A stretch of DNA of 64,000 nucleotides, from assembly GCF_031458255.1 (NCBI RefSeq), contig NZ_JAVDYC010000001.1, forward strand, positions 9,534,501 through 9,598,500, written 5' to 3'. The position numbers and the translations under genes are program-made. Of the stretch, positions 46,005 through 56,737 are shown piece after piece. The notes under the pieces are model-generated. The model had not been told where the DNA came from. It worked only from the letters and a program-made list of their open reading frames with translations, and searched no databases. The first letter of the stretch is position 1; each line of letters starts with the position of its first letter. This DNA is from Catenuloplanes niger. Lineage in GTDB: Bacteria; Actinomycetota; Actinomycetes; Mycobacteriales; Micromonosporaceae.

Positions 46005-47198
46005 TCAGAGCACCGAGCGGTAGACCTCCATCGTCGCCTCGGCGATCGCCGGCCAGGAGAAGTGGTCGACCGCGCGCTGCCGGCCGGCCAGCCCCATGCG
46101 CCGCGCCCGGTCCGGGTCGGTGATCAGCGAGTTGATCGCGGCGGCGAGGTCGGCGACGAAGCGGTCCGGGTCGACCGGCGTGCCGCTGCCGTCCGTGACC
46201 TGCTCGATCGGCACCAGCAGCCCGGTCACGCCGTCGTCGACCACCTCCGGGATGCCGCCGGTCGCGGTCGCCACCACCGCGGTCTCGCAGGCCATCGCCT
46301 CCAGGTTGACGATGCCCATCGGCTCGTAGATGGACGGGCAGACGAACACCGTGCTGTGCGTGAGGACCTGGATGACCTCCGGCTTGGTCACCATCTCCGG
46401 AATCCACACCACGTTGTCCCGGGTGGCGCGCAGCTCGTCGACCAGCGCGGACACCTCGGCCGCGATCTCCGGCGTGTCCGGCGCGCCGGCCAGGAACACC
46501 AGCTGCGCGGCCGGGTCCACCTGCCGGGCCGCGCGCAGCAGGTAGGGCAGGCCCTTCTGCCGGGTGATCCGGCCGACGAACGTCAGCGTCGGCACGCCGG
46601 TCGCGATGCCGAGCCGCTCCAGCACGCCGGTCGCCGGGTCCGGCGCGTACTGCGCGGTGTCGATGCCGTTGTGCACCACCCGGACCCGCGCCGGGTCGAC
46701 GGCCGGATAGGCGGCCAGCACGTCGCGCCGCATGCCGTCGGAGACCGCGATGACCGCGTCCGCCGCCTCCAGCGCGGTCCGCTCCGCCCACGAGGACAGC
46801 GCGTAGCCGCCGCCGAGCTGCTCGGCCTTCCACGGGCGCAACGGCTCCAGGCTGTGCGTGGTCACCACGTGCGGCACGCCGTGCAGCAGTTTGGCCAGGT
46901 GACCGGCCAGGTTCGCGTACCATGTGTGACTGTGCACGAGATCCGTGCCGGCGACGCCGGCCGCGATCGCGAGGTCGACTCCGAGCACCTGGAGCGCCGG
47001 ATTCGCGTCCTTCAGCTCGGAGATGTCGGCGTACGCCGACGCATCGGGACGGGGGTCGCCGAAGCAGTGCACCCGCACCGGCGTCAGCGCGCGCAGCGCC
47101 GCCGCCAGGTACTCCACGTGCACGCCGGCGCCGCCGTAGACGGCAGGCGGGTACTCCCGCGTAAGAAGGTCGACTCTAAACCTGTCTGTGCCCACCAT
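46005..47198 (-). CDS. glgA: Glycogen synthase / maltose-1-phosphate synthase (GlgA/GlgM, GT4)
   Basis: A 397-residue GT-B fold transferase of the actinobacterial 'glgA_Coryne' type. N-terminal: LTREYPPAVYGGAGVHVEYL. Middle: DLVHSHTWYANLAGHLA and VHNGIDTAQYAPD. C-terminal: LTFVGRITRQKGLPYLL and the nucleotide-sugar site PSIYEPMGIVNLEAMACE. In mycobacteria this subfamily is GlgM, which joins ADP-glucose and glucose-1-phosphate to maltose-1-phosphate, the substrate of GlgE. With glgE nearby and glgC divergent, GlgM is the better reading. 65 bp separate it from glgC. Confidence 0.93.
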   Translation of the reverse strand: MVGTDRFRVDLLTREYPPAVYGGAGVHVEYLAAALRALTPVRVHCFGDPRPDASAYADISELKDANPALQVLGVDLAIAAGVAGTDLVHSHTWYANLAGHLAKLLHGVPHVVTTHSLEPLRPWKAEQLGGGYALSSWAERTALEAADAVIAVSDGMRRDVLAAYPAVDPARVRVVHNGIDTAQYAPDPATGVLERLGIATGVPTLTFVGRITRQKGLPYLLRAARQVDPAAQLVFLAGAPDTPEIAAEVSALVDELRATRDNVVWIPEMVTKPEVIQVLTHSTVFVCPSIYEPMGIVNLEAMACETAVVATATGGIPEVVDDGVTGLLVPIEQVTDGSGTPVDPDRFVADLAAAINSLITDPDRARRMGLAGRQRAVDHFSWPAIAEATMEVYRSVL

Positions 47199-47263
47199 CG
47201 CACCCTAATCAAAGATTGACTCTTCGGCTGGCGGAGCGCACCCGGCCTGGTTAACGTCCTTTT

Positions 47264-48496
47264 ATGACGCCCAAAGTTCTCGCCATCGTCCTGGCCGGAG
47301 GTGAGGGCAAGCGGCTCATGCCGCTCACCGCCGACCGTGCCAAACCCGGTGTGCCCTTCGGGGGCATCTACCGGCTCATCGACTTCGTCCTGTCGAACCT
47401 GGCCAACGCCGGCTTCCTCAAGATCGTCGTGCTGACCCAGTACAAGTCGCACTCGCTCGACCGGCACATCACCCAGACCTGGCGGATGTCCAACCTGCTC
47501 GGCAACTACGTCACGCCGGTACCGGCGCAGCAGCGGCTGGGCCCCCGCTGGTTCGCCGGCTCGGCCGACGCGATCTACCAGAGCCTGAACCTGATCAACG
47601 ACGAGAATCCCGACTACGTCATCGTCTTCGGCGCGGACCACATCTACCGGATGGACCCGCAGCAAATGCTGCAGGACCACATCGACTCCGGCGCGGACGT
47701 CACCGTGGCCGGCATCCGGCAGCCGCTGTCGATGGCGGACCAGTTCGGGGTGATCGAGGTCGACGAGAGCGGCCGGCGGATCTCCGCGTTCCGGGAGAAG
47801 CCGACGGACGCGATCGGCCTGCCGGACGCCCCCGACGAGATCTACGCGTCGATGGGCAACTACGTGTTCACCACGAAGGCGCTCTGCGAGGCCGTCACCG
47901 CCGACGGGAAGGACCTGGCCAGCAAGCACGACATGGGCGGCAACATCATCCCGAGCTTCGTCGCGCGCGGCACCGCGAACGTCTACGACTTCCGCGACAA
48001 CGTGATCCCCGGATCGACCGAACGGGACCGCGCGTACTGGCGGGACGTGGGCACGCTCGACTCGTACTACGAGGCGAACATGGACCTCATCGCGATCCAC
48101 CCGATCTTCAACCTCTACAACATGAAGTGGCCGATCCTGACCGACCACGCGCCGTACCCGCCGGCCAAGTTCGTGCACGGCTGGGAGGAGCGCATCGGCC
48201 GCGCGGTCGGCTCGATGATCTCGCCCGGCGTGGTCGTCTCCGGCTCACTGGTGGAGAACTCGATCCTCTCCCCCGGCGTCCGCGTCCACTCCTGGGCCAA
48301 CGTCAGCGGCTCCGTCCTGCTCGACGGCGTCGACGTCGGCCGCCACGCGGTGGTCCGCAACGCCATCATCGACAAGAACGTCCGCATCCCGGAAGGCGCG
48401 GAGATCGGCGTCGACCTCGAACGCGACCGCCAGCGTTTCACAGTCTCCGACAACGGCATCGTGGTCATCGGCAAGAACCAGCGCATCGAACGATAA
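47264..48496 (+). CDS. glgC: Glucose-1-phosphate adenylyltransferase GlgC
   Basis: A 410-residue ADP-glucose pyrophosphorylase: [46 protein letters not shown], the glucose-phosphate Lys site [15 protein letters not shown]-type motif [26 protein letters not shown] and a C-terminal left-handed beta-helix ([28 protein letters not shown]). It supplies ADP-glucose for GlgM. Divergent from glgA/glgM, probably from a shared control region. Confidence 0.97.
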   Translation: MTPKVLAIVLAGGEGKRLMPLTADRAKPGVPFGGIYRLIDFVLSNLANAGFLKIVVLTQYKSHSLDRHITQTWRMSNLLGNYVTPVPAQQRLGPRWFAGSADAIYQSLNLINDENPDYVIVFGADHIYRMDPQQMLQDHIDSGADVTVAGIRQPLSMADQFGVIEVDESGRRISAFREKPTDAIGLPDAPDEIYASMGNYVFTTKALCEAVTADGKDLASKHDMGGNIIPSFVARGTANVYDFRDNVIPGSTERDRAYWRDVGTLDSYYEANMDLIAIHPIFNLYNMKWPILTDHAPYPPAKFVHGWEERIGRAVGSMISPGVVVSGSLVENSILSPGVRVHSWANVSGSVLLDGVDVGRHAVVRNAIIDKNVRIPEGAEIGVDLERDRQRFTVSDNGIVVIGKNQRIER

Positions 48497-48665
48497 AACC
48501 CGTTCAGCGGTACGCGCCGGGCGCGTCCACCGCCTCGGTCGCTTCGCGGTCCGGGCGCTGGACGGCCCGGCGTTCCCGTTCCGGCCCGCTCACCTCCCGC
48601 ACCCCGCCGCCGGGCTGACCCGGCGGTCCCGGCGACCCCGTGCGCATATCGGCCAGACTGGATGC

Positions 48666-49064
48666 ATGGAATCGCATGCCGCCCTGATGACCCGGGCCTT
48701 CGAGACGCTCACCCGCGACGGCGTCGACGCCGCCGCCACCCTGCTGACCGACGACTTCATCGCCAACATCCCCGGCCTGCCCACCCCGCTGCACGGCCGC
48801 GAGGCGTGGGCGGCCGGCGTCCGCCAGATGCTGGCCGCCTTCCCCGACCTGCGCATCACCATCGAGGACACGATCACGCAGGACGACCGGATCGCGGTCC
48901 GGGCCCGCTTCCACGGCACCCACACCGGCCCGTTCCAGGGGATCCCCGCCAGCCACCGCCCGGTCAGCTTCGGCAGCATCGAGATCTACCGCATCCGGGA
49001 CGCCCTGATCGCCGAGGAGTGGGTCTCCCCCGACATGCTCTCCCTGATGCGCCAGATCACCTGA
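48666..49064 (+). CDS. SnoaL-like (NTF2-fold) protein
   Basis: A 132-residue single NTF2-fold domain of the SnoaL/ester-cyclase type: TLLTDDFIANIPGLPTPLHGREAWAAGVRQMLAAFPDLRIT, DDRIAVRARFHGTHTGPFQGIPAS, VSFGSIEIYRIRDALIAEEW. Cytosolic. It may be an enzyme (cyclase, isomerase) or a small-molecule binder. Single gene with a gene-free repeat region downstream. Confidence 0.86.
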   Translation: MESHAALMTRAFETLTRDGVDAAATLLTDDFIANIPGLPTPLHGREAWAAGVRQMLAAFPDLRITIEDTITQDDRIAVRARFHGTHTGPFQGIPASHRPVSFGSIEIYRIRDALIAEEWVSPDMLSLMRQIT

Positions 49065-49107
49065 ACTCTCAAAACTCCGGCCACACCCGCCACCCGCGCC
49101 GGCCGGC

Positions 49108-49300
49108 ACCCCGCCCACTCCGGCGTCGGCCAGCACCCAGCCCTTCGACCGGCACCGCCGGCACCCCGCCAGTCCCACGTCAGCCAGCACCCAGCCCTCC
49201 CCCGCACCGCCGCTACCCCGCCACTCCCGCGTCGGCCAGCACAGAGCCCTCCCCCGCACCGCCGGCACCCCGCCACTCCCGCGTCGGCCGGCACGCGACC
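49108..49300. repeat. 52-55-bp minisatellite
   Basis: Three full units and a partial one begin at 49108, 49163, 49215 and 49267 (spacing 55, 52, 52 bp). Each carries ACCCCGCCACTCCC-type starts and a GTCGGCCAGCACCCAG core with small changes. This lies in the 543-bp gene-free stretch 49065-49607. Immediately after it, GTCGACGGGCCGG is repeated three times (about 49311-49365). No supportable gene lies in the stretch. Confidence 0.82.
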
Positions 49301-49607
49301 CCGGCCCGGCGTCGACGGGCCGGGCCGGGGTCGACGGGCCGGCTCGGCGTCGACGGGCCGGCTCGGCGCGCCGGCCGACACCTGGCCCGGAGCCGCGCTG
49401 GCGCTGGTGCCACACCCGAGCCGGCCCGCACTCGCCCCGGCCCCGCCCTTCACCAATTCCGGTCCGGCCCTCCGCCGGATGAACGGCCGGGCACTCCGTG
49501 CCCGAATTTCGGCATATCGCGGGCAGCGTGGGTGCGGGTGCCGTGTCGATGCCGTTCCCGTGGGGCGGGCGAGGCCGCGAAACCGCCACGGCCTCGCCCC
49601 GAGCAGG

Positions 49608-50609
49608 TCAGGCCACGGCCGCCTCGATCGCGGCGGTGAGCGCAGGGGCGCCGGCGGCCAGGCCGGCACCGTCCTGCATGGTGCGTCCGCAGCCGGACAG
49701 CTCGACGTAGGTGACGAGACCGGACGTCACCGGCTCCAGGATCGCGAACCGGCCCGACGCCTCGGCGCACGGCGCGGCCGTCGCGGCCGGTGGGAACGCC
49801 GCCCGCACCGCCGCCCACGCCCCGGCGGTCAGCACGGCACCGGACTCCAGCGTGCCCGCCGGTTTCCCGCTGCCCCGCTGGTTCTCCGGAACGAGGTAGA
49901 CGCACAGCCGCAACTGCGCGTCCCCGGGCGGCGGGGCCGCGGCCGGTGGCGCCTCCGTGCCGAAGCCGGCCGTCACCGCGATCATGTCGGCATGCGTGTC
50001 CGCGCAGCCGGTACCCGCGGACAGGCTCGACCGGGCCTCACCGACCGGCGTCTCCGTGACGGTCGTGCTCTGCAGCGCGGACAGCGCGGCCAGCACTTCA
50101 CGCCGGGGCTTGCGGCAGTCGTCGTGCGGGACACCGGGCCGCACCCAGCCGCCGTGCGCATCGTGCAGCACGAACCAGGGCAGCACGATCGCGTCGGCCG
50201 TGCACACATCCGCCGTACCCGGCAGGTCCGGCAGCCGCAGCGCCGCCGCGAGCGCGGCCACCGCCGCCGGGTCCTCGGTGCGTTCCTCCGCCATCACGAC
50301 GTCCTGCCCACCGTCCGGCCGCTCCGCGAACTCCGCGCCGCACGTGGTGACCGCCACCGGCACGAAGTCCTCCGGCAGCCGCGGATCATCTCCCTGGTCC
50401 GAGCCGGCCGGCGGGATCATGCCGCCCGTCGCGTCCGGCGGCGTCGCCATCGGCACCGGCGCGCCCGCCGCCGCACACGACTCCCATCCCGTCGCCACCG
50501 GCGCCGCCGGACCCACCGGCCCCGCACCCGGCCGTTCCCCCGGCCCCGCACACGCCCCCGCCGACATTGCCGTCATCACCAGCATCCCGGCCACGATTCG
50601 CTGTCGCAC
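49608..50609 (-). CDS. Putative secreted lipoprotein, unknown function
   Basis: The product has 333 residues from GTG 50609, preceded by GGGAGGG (the open frame extends to 50957 but that part is repeat-coded). A short hydrophobic N-terminus ends in SAGAC (Cys20), a plausible lipobox. The mature protein has paired cysteines and phrases such as DAIVLPWFVLHDAHGGWVRPGVPHDDCRKPRREVLAAL, LRLCVYLVPENQ and LVTYVELSGCGRTMQDG. Similar two-Cys lipoproteins are common in actinobacteria. No family recognised. Confidence 0.72.
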   Translation of the reverse strand: MRQRIVAGMLVMTAMSAGACAGPGERPGAGPVGPAAPVATGWESCAAAGAPVPMATPPDATGGMIPPAGSDQGDDPRLPEDFVPVAVTTCGAEFAERPDGGQDVVMAEERTEDPAAVAALAAALRLPDLPGTADVCTADAIVLPWFVLHDAHGGWVRPGVPHDDCRKPRREVLAALSALQSTTVTETPVGEARSSLSAGTGCADTHADMIAVTAGFGTEAPPAAAPPPGDAQLRLCVYLVPENQRGSGKPAGTLESGAVLTAGAWAAVRAAFPPAATAAPCAEASGRFAILEPVTSGLVTYVELSGCGRTMQDGAGLAAGAPALTAAIEAAVA

Positions 50610-50654
50610 AACGCCCTCCCGTATCCGCCCGATCCCCCTTCGACGTCCCACCAC

Positions 50655-50718
50655 ACCGCCCAGTTCCGCCACCGCCCAGTTCCGCCACCGCCCAGTTCCG
50701 CCACCGCCCAGTTCCGCC
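50655..50718 (+). repeat. Four perfect 16-bp tandem repeats
   Basis: ACCGCCCAGTTCCGCC begins at 50655, 50671, 50687 and 50703, all identical. They sit about 45 bp upstream of the lipoprotein start (on the minus strand), inside its promoter region. Confidence 0.92.
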
Positions 50719-51213
50719 ACCGCACGCACCGCCACCGCAACGCACCCACCGCCGCCGCAACGCACCGCGTTGGCGACCGGCCCAGCCGACGACCCGGCCA
50801 ACGGCCAACGGGCAACGGGCAACGGGCAACGGAACCCAACGGGCGACGCCCGACCAACGGGCAACGCCCGACCAACAAGCAGTGCGGGGCCAACAAGCAG
50901 CGCTAGCCGACAGGCGACGAACCGGCGAGGCCCGGCGGGCAACGCAGCCCGCCGCACGGGCGAGGCCCGACGTGTCGGCGCGTGCCTGGCGGTCGGATCG
51001 GCACCATTACCCGGCGACAGGACGCCGGGGAGCGAGCGCGATCCGGGGCGGCTGCGGATGCGGCGCTTCTCCGCGCCCGGCCGCGCAACGCCTCCGGCGT
51101 GGGGGCGGCACGTGCGGCGCGGCGGGGCGCGGTGGCACGTCGGCCATGCGGGCCGTGCGGTGGCGGTGCGTGCGGTGGCCGGTCACGGGGCGTCCGGCGT
51201 TCCAGGTCCGCGT
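50719..51213. repeat. Gene-free repetitive stretch upstream of lipoprotein
   Basis: Together with the 16-bp repeats, 50610-51213 is a ~600-bp gene-free stretch. It contains heptad-like CAACGGG repeats (about 50800-50840), CGACCAACGGGCAACGCC repeats (about 50840-50880) and ACCAACAAGCAG copies. No believable gene is seen on either strand. Confidence 0.6.
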
Positions 51214-51615
51214 ATGGTGCGCGTCGTGCCGATGACGCTGCGGGTCCGCGCCGACGTGACCGACAAGGAGCTGAACGGGTTGTTCGCCGCGTCCTGGCCG
51301 GGGCATCGTGCGCGGACGTGGGCACCGGTCCACGCCCGCAGCCTGGCCTGGATCACCGCGCGTTCCGGCCGTGACCTCGTCGGCTACATCAACGTCGCCA
51401 CCGACGGTGGCATGCACGCGTTCCTGCTCGACACCACGGTCCACCCCGCTCACCGCCGGCGCGGGCTCGGCCGGCGCCTCGTGCGGGAGGCGTCCGCCGC
51501 GGCCGGCGCCGCCGGCGCGTCGTGGCTGCACGTCGACTACGAACCGCACCTGGACGCCTTCTACCGAGGTTGCGGCTTCACCCCGACTGCCGCGGGCGTC
51601 GTCCGGCTCCGCTGA
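51214..51615 (+). CDS. GNAT-family N-acetyltransferase
   Basis: The product has about 133 residues (ATG 51214; in-frame alternatives at 51226 and 51232). The acetyl-CoA site is clear: LLDTTVHPAHRRRGLGRRLVREAS (the R/QxxGxG/A motif), and the C-terminal DYEPHLDAFYRGCGFTPT is the usual motif B end. A small single-domain acetyltransferase of unknown acceptor. Confidence 0.87.
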   Translation: MVRVVPMTLRVRADVTDKELNGLFAASWPGHRARTWAPVHARSLAWITARSGRDLVGYINVATDGGMHAFLLDTTVHPAHRRRGLGRRLVREASAAAGAAGASWLHVDYEPHLDAFYRGCGFTPTAAGVVRLR

Positions 51616-51726
51616 CCGCGCCGGCTCACCGCAGGTCGTGCGGTCGCGGCCCCCCATCGAGCCGGCCGGGCGCCGACATGGTGCGGCCATGGATCCTTCG
51701 GGGCCGGCGAACGACCGTGGCGGGGT

Positions 51727-51948
51727 GTGCCGTTCGCGATTCTCGCGCTGACGGTGATCTGCGGTGGCGGATATCTCCTGCTGCCGGACCGGACCGGACC
51801 GGACCGGGACGAGCCGACGCCGGCCACCACCTCGGCGCCGATCCAGGAGGCGCTGACGCTGCCGGCGGGCCAGGCCGGGCGGGTCGGTCACGCCGGGACC
51901 GCGTTGCCCAGGTGCCGGACGACGTCCGGTCCGGCACCGTCGAGCTGA
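51727..51948 (+). pseudogene. Small membrane-anchored protein, probably frameshifted
   Basis: A 73-residue open frame: one hydrophobic segment (FAILALTVICGGGYLLL), a short Asp/Pro linker, EALTLPAGQAGRVGHAG, then nonsense-like RCRTTSGPAPSS. In another frame the same DNA (51906-51965) reads VAQVPDDVRSGTVELTVGAR and stops. The join of the two frames around 51890-51905 would make a sensible small secreted beta protein, so a 1-bp indel (or sequencing error) is suspected. No known family. Confidence 0.4.
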
Positions 51949-52057
51949 CGGTCGGGGCACGATGAACGACCCGCGTGGCGGCACCGCGCCGATCGTCGTG
52001 AACGGCGGGCCGACCCGGAGCCCCCCGTTCACGGTCGAGCGGTGACCCGGCACGGAC

Positions 52058-54346
52058 CTACCGCAGGTGGCGGACCGTCAGGTGCGGGTCGGAGGCGATC
52101 TCGCGCTCGGTGAAGCGCTCGGTGACCCACCGCTTGTCGTTGTAGACGTGGATCTGATCGGTGTGGTGGGGCGACGTCGGGTTCGCGGACTGGCCGTACG
52201 TGAGAAGCGTGCGGGTGCGCGGGCCGGAGCGGGTCAGCTCGGTGGCCATGATGAAGCTGGACCCGTGCTGCACGCCGGAATCCGGACGGGTGACGTCGGC
52301 GGTGATGACGTTGAAGCAGCCCTCCCGGCCGTCGCAGCCGTGCACGCCGATGTTCTCGTACTTCTGCACGTCGGCGAGACGGACGTCGACCGGGACACCG
52401 GCCGCGGCGAAGGCCTGGACCGCGTCGGCGAGCGCGGTGCTGACTCCCGGACGGGTCGCGTCGAAGTCGCGTGGCGTGCGCACCGGGTCGGCCGGGTCGA
52501 ACGGGACCGTCCACGGGCTGGTCCGCAGGCGCTGGATGAACACGCGCCAGAGCGCGGCGCCGCGGGCCTCGAGGTCGCCCCGCGTGTTCCACCCGGCCAG
52601 CGCGGCACAGGCGGCGGTCAGGTCGACCGTGCGGCCGTCGGTGGCGACCGCGGACGGTGCGGGCGCGCCGGACCGGCACCAGGCCAGCACGGACGGCAGG
52701 CCGCGCTCGGCCGTGAAGTTACGGTTGTTGAGCTGCATCGCCTGCAGTTCGGCCAGCGTGAAGCCGGAATCCGCGATGCCCTCGGCGATCATCTCGAGGC
52801 CCAACCGGGTCCGGTACGACCGTGGCGTCCCGGTGTCTCCGACGATCGCGGGGTAGCCGACCAGCGGCGCGGCCGGGTTCGCCAGCCACGGGCTGTCGTT
52901 CATGTTGCTGACCACGTCGCGGCGGAACAGCGTGGGCAGGTTGCCGGCGCCGAACAGGCCGGGCGCGGGCGCGTCCGCGTCCGTGCCCCAGGCGCAGTCG
53001 GCGCGGGAGCCGTCGAGCACCGGGATGCCGTCGAAGTCCGCGAGCTCGCACCGCTCCAGCTGCTCGTCCGTCACGTGCGGGACGGCCTGCAGGTCGCCGT
53101 AGAACGCGGTGCCGGTCACGTCGGCCGCGACGGTGTTGACCCAGGGCGAGGCCAGCAGCCGGGCCTGGACGTCGCGGAGCTGCCGCACGTCGCGCGCCTT
53201 GGCCATGCCGATCCACTGGTCGACCGTGCGCAGGTTGGTCGCGTTCGCGCTGCGCAACTGGAAGGCCTGGGTGGTGTCCCAGGGCAGCATGCCGGGGATC
53301 GACACGATCGGGCCGTCCGGCGTGCTCCACACCCGCTGGGTGACGGTGGTGAGCGTGCCGTCGTCCTGCCGCACGGTCACGGTCACCGGGTCGTTGCGCA
53401 GCGCCCGGGTCTGACCGTCCACCACGTAGCGGGTGGGGTCGCCGGGGGTGAGTGCGAGCCGGTGCAGCGTGACCGTGGCCGCGGTGGAGACGGTGTGGCT
53501 CCAGGCGACCCGGTCGGTGTGGCCGATCGCCACGCCGGGCAGGCCGGGGAGCGAGACGCCGGAGACGTTCAGCTCGCCGGGGATGGTCAGGTGGATCTGG
53601 TGGAAGCGGCGGTCACCCTGCCAGGGGAAGTGCGGGTTGGCCAGCAGCATGCCGGTGCGGCCGGTGGTGGCGTCGGCGCCGAGACCGACCGCGTTGCTGC
53701 CGATGCCGCCGCCGAACAGGTCGGGCAGCCCGGTCGGCGCGGTGCGCGACGCGACGGCCGGCGTGCCGGGCGGCTGCGCGGCCGCGACCAGATCGGTGAC
53801 GCCCTCGGCGCCGCCCATGTCGGAAATCTGCAGCACGCGCCGCCAGACGTCCAGCTCGGCGATCGGGCGGACCCACTCGGCGCCCGTGCAGAGCGACTCG
53901 GGCAGGTTGTCGACGCCGACCTCGGCCAGGTAGCGGTTGTAGCCCTCGGCGTAACCGCGCGCCAGCTCGCGGGCGTCCCGGGACGGCCCGCCGGGGCCGG
54001 TCAGGGCGCGCTCGACGACGCGGTTCCGGTTGAGCCAGCGGTGGTAGAGGTCGTCCTCGAGGTTGCCGCCGGCCGGCCCGAACCACCGCGACTTCTCGCC
54101 GTCGAGCGCGACGATCTGCGGTGCGAGCAGACACAGGTTGTCCTCGGCGAACGCGTAGCCCGCGCCGACGCCGGCCGCGCGATAACCGGACGCGAGCACG
54201 TGCGGGAGGCCGAACTCGGTGCGCCGCAGCGTCGCGCCACCCGGCGCCGCGGATGCCGGGACAGCGGTCATCACCAGCGCCGCCGTGGTGACGGCCGCGG
54301 CCACCGAACGCGCCCTCCGTGCCGCCTGTGCCGTTCGTCCGAACAT
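52058..54346 (-). CDS. Penicillin-acylase family Ntn hydrolase (aculeacin/AHL-acylase type)
   Basis: A 762-residue precursor. Signal peptide (about 1-34), then alpha chain with LRRTEFGLPHVLASGYRAAGVGAGYAFAEDN and LAPQIVALDGEKSRWFGPAG. The autoproteolytic site is GGGIGSNAVGLG, whose Ser becomes the beta-chain N-terminal nucleophile. Beta-chain landmarks: PHFPWQGDRRFHQIHLTIPGELNVSGVSLPGLPGVAIGHTDRVAWSHTVS, and an N-type oxyanion region. The closest known types are aculeacin A acylase of Actinoplanes utahensis and AHL acylases, so cleavage of acylated lipopeptides or quorum-sensing lactones is likely. Secreted. Confidence 0.92.
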   Translation of the reverse strand: MFGRTAQAARRARSVAAAVTTAALVMTAVPASAAPGGATLRRTEFGLPHVLASGYRAAGVGAGYAFAEDNLCLLAPQIVALDGEKSRWFGPAGGNLEDDLYHRWLNRNRVVERALTGPGGPSRDARELARGYAEGYNRYLAEVGVDNLPESLCTGAEWVRPIAELDVWRRVLQISDMGGAEGVTDLVAAAQPPGTPAVASRTAPTGLPDLFGGGIGSNAVGLGADATTGRTGMLLANPHFPWQGDRRFHQIHLTIPGELNVSGVSLPGLPGVAIGHTDRVAWSHTVSTAATVTLHRLALTPGDPTRYVVDGQTRALRNDPVTVTVRQDDGTLTTVTQRVWSTPDGPIVSIPGMLPWDTTQAFQLRSANATNLRTVDQWIGMAKARDVRQLRDVQARLLASPWVNTVAADVTGTAFYGDLQAVPHVTDEQLERCELADFDGIPVLDGSRADCAWGTDADAPAPGLFGAGNLPTLFRRDVVSNMNDSPWLANPAAPLVGYPAIVGDTGTPRSYRTRLGLEMIAEGIADSGFTLAELQAMQLNNRNFTAERGLPSVLAWCRSGAPAPSAVATDGRTVDLTAACAALAGWNTRGDLEARGAALWRVFIQRLRTSPWTVPFDPADPVRTPRDFDATRPGVSTALADAVQAFAAAGVPVDVRLADVQKYENIGVHGCDGREGCFNVITADVTRPDSGVQHGSSFIMATELTRSGPRTRTLLTYGQSANPTSPHHTDQIHVYNDKRWVTERFTEREIASDPHLTVRHLR

Positions 54347-54415
54347 CGAGACCCCGCCCTCCGGCCGACCGTCGGCCGCGGTCCATCATGCCAGCCGACG
54401 CAGTGGGTTCATCGA

Positions 54416-54442
54416 TGTCCACAGGCCGGAAAGTTATCCACA
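54416..54442 (+). promoter_or_regulatory. Two DnaA-box-like 9-mers
   Basis: TTATCCACA (exact DnaA-box consensus) is at 54434-54442 and ATGTCCACA (one mismatch to TTGTCCACA) at 54415-54423, 19 bp apart, about 70-95 bp upstream of the acylase start. Chance is possible in isolation. Confidence 0.4.
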
Positions 54443-54511
54443 GGCGGCGGAACAGCCGGCGGCCCGGCGCGTAATCTCGCTGACAGTTGTCGATGGATGG
54501 TATAGACGTAG

Positions 54512-54550
54512 GCCGGGCCCGCGTGCCGTGCGGGAGCGCGCGGGCCCGGC
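54512..54550 (-). terminator. Terminator of the ABC transporter operon
   Basis: A perfect 12-bp GC-only stem (54512-54523 with 54539-54550) with a 15-nt loop begins 4 bp beyond the stop of the last transporter gene on the minus strand. Confidence 0.75.
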
Positions 54551-54554
54551 GGGA

Positions 54555-55615
<1,061 letters not shown>

Positions 55616-55619
<4 letters not shown>

Positions 55620-56734
55620 GCCGACTCCTTCTCTCCGAGCGACTGCTGTGCGGCGGGCCCACCGGCGGGCCCACCGGTGGCCGCCCCGATGGGCGCACCG
55701 GTGGGCGCCGGCGCCGGCACCCGTTCCAGCGGCACGGCCGGCGCGTGCGGTGACACCGGGTCCGTGCCCAGCGGGGTGATGCGCAGGACCGGGGTGAAAC
55801 CGACCCGCATCCGTACCGTGGCGCCGGAGGCGGTCCTGATCGTGGTCTTGCCGGCGGACCGGAGGCGAGGGCTGACGAACTCGTCGATGCCGAAGTTGAC
55901 CAGCGACAGCGCGGTGCCGAGGATCGCGATCGCGAGGCCGGCCGGCACGAACCACCACCAGGCGCCGGAGGCGAGCGCTTGCTGACCCTGCGCCCAGAAC
56001 AGGATGGTGCCCCAGTTCCACTCGGAGACCGTGGTGATGCCGATGAACGCGAGCGTGATCTCGGACAGCACCGCGAAGATCACCGTGCCGACGAAGCCGG
56101 AGGCGATGATCGCGGTCAGGTTCGGCAGGATCTCGAAGAAGATGACCCGCCAGGTGGACTCGCCGGTGGCCCGCGCGGCCTCCACGTAGTCGCGGCGGCG
56201 CAGCGAGAGCGTCTGGGCACGCAGCACCCGCGCGTTCCAGGCCCACGAGGTCAGGCCGATCACCAGCGCGATCATCAGGTCGGTGCTGCGCTCCAGCAGC
56301 GAGGTGATGATGATGATCAGCGGCAGCGAGGGGATCACCAGGAACACGTTGGACAGTGCGGAGAGCGAGTCGTCCGCGGTGCCGCCGAGGTAGCCGGCGG
56401 TCACGCCGACCACGATCGCCAGCACGGTGGCGATCACGCCGGCCAGGAAGCCGACGAAGATGACGCCACGGGTGCCGACCAGGATCTGGCTGAACACGTC
56501 CTGCCCGAGATGGGTGGTGCCGAACCAGTGCGCGCCGGACGGCGGCTGGAGCAGGTCGGCGGAGCGCTCCGACGCGTCGTACGGTGCGATCCACGGCCCG
56601 ATGATCGCCAGCAGCACGAAGAAGCCGACGATGGCGATGCCGGTGGCCGCCTTCGCGTTCGCGACGAACCGGAACGGCCGGCGCTTGGCGGCGACGGCGG
56701 CCGGGGTGATCTCCGCGGCCGAGGGGGTGCTCAT
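55616..56734 (-). CDS. OppC-type ABC transporter permease
   Basis: A 372-residue protein. N-terminal helix, then an OppC_N segment and periplasmic loop (APYDASERSADLLQPPSGAHWFGTTHLGQDVFSQIL). The BPD_transp_1 domain has six helices, with the EAA loop as DYVEAARATGESTWRVIFFEILPNL. A ~75-residue C-terminal tail (after LVNFGIDEFVSPRLR) is Pro/Gly/Ala-rich and unusual for a permease. Confidence 0.94.
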
Positions 56735-56737
56735 GCC

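Noticed and set aside
49407-50906. 500-residue plus-strand open frame opposite the lipoprotein gene
   Set aside because: Arg/His/Pro-rich shadow translation over repeats. The minus strand has a ribosome site and lipobox.
54347-54511. DnaA-box pair as a replication origin
   Set aside because: Only two boxes, no AT-rich unwinding element, and no dnaA/dnaN genes nearby. At most a regulatory site.
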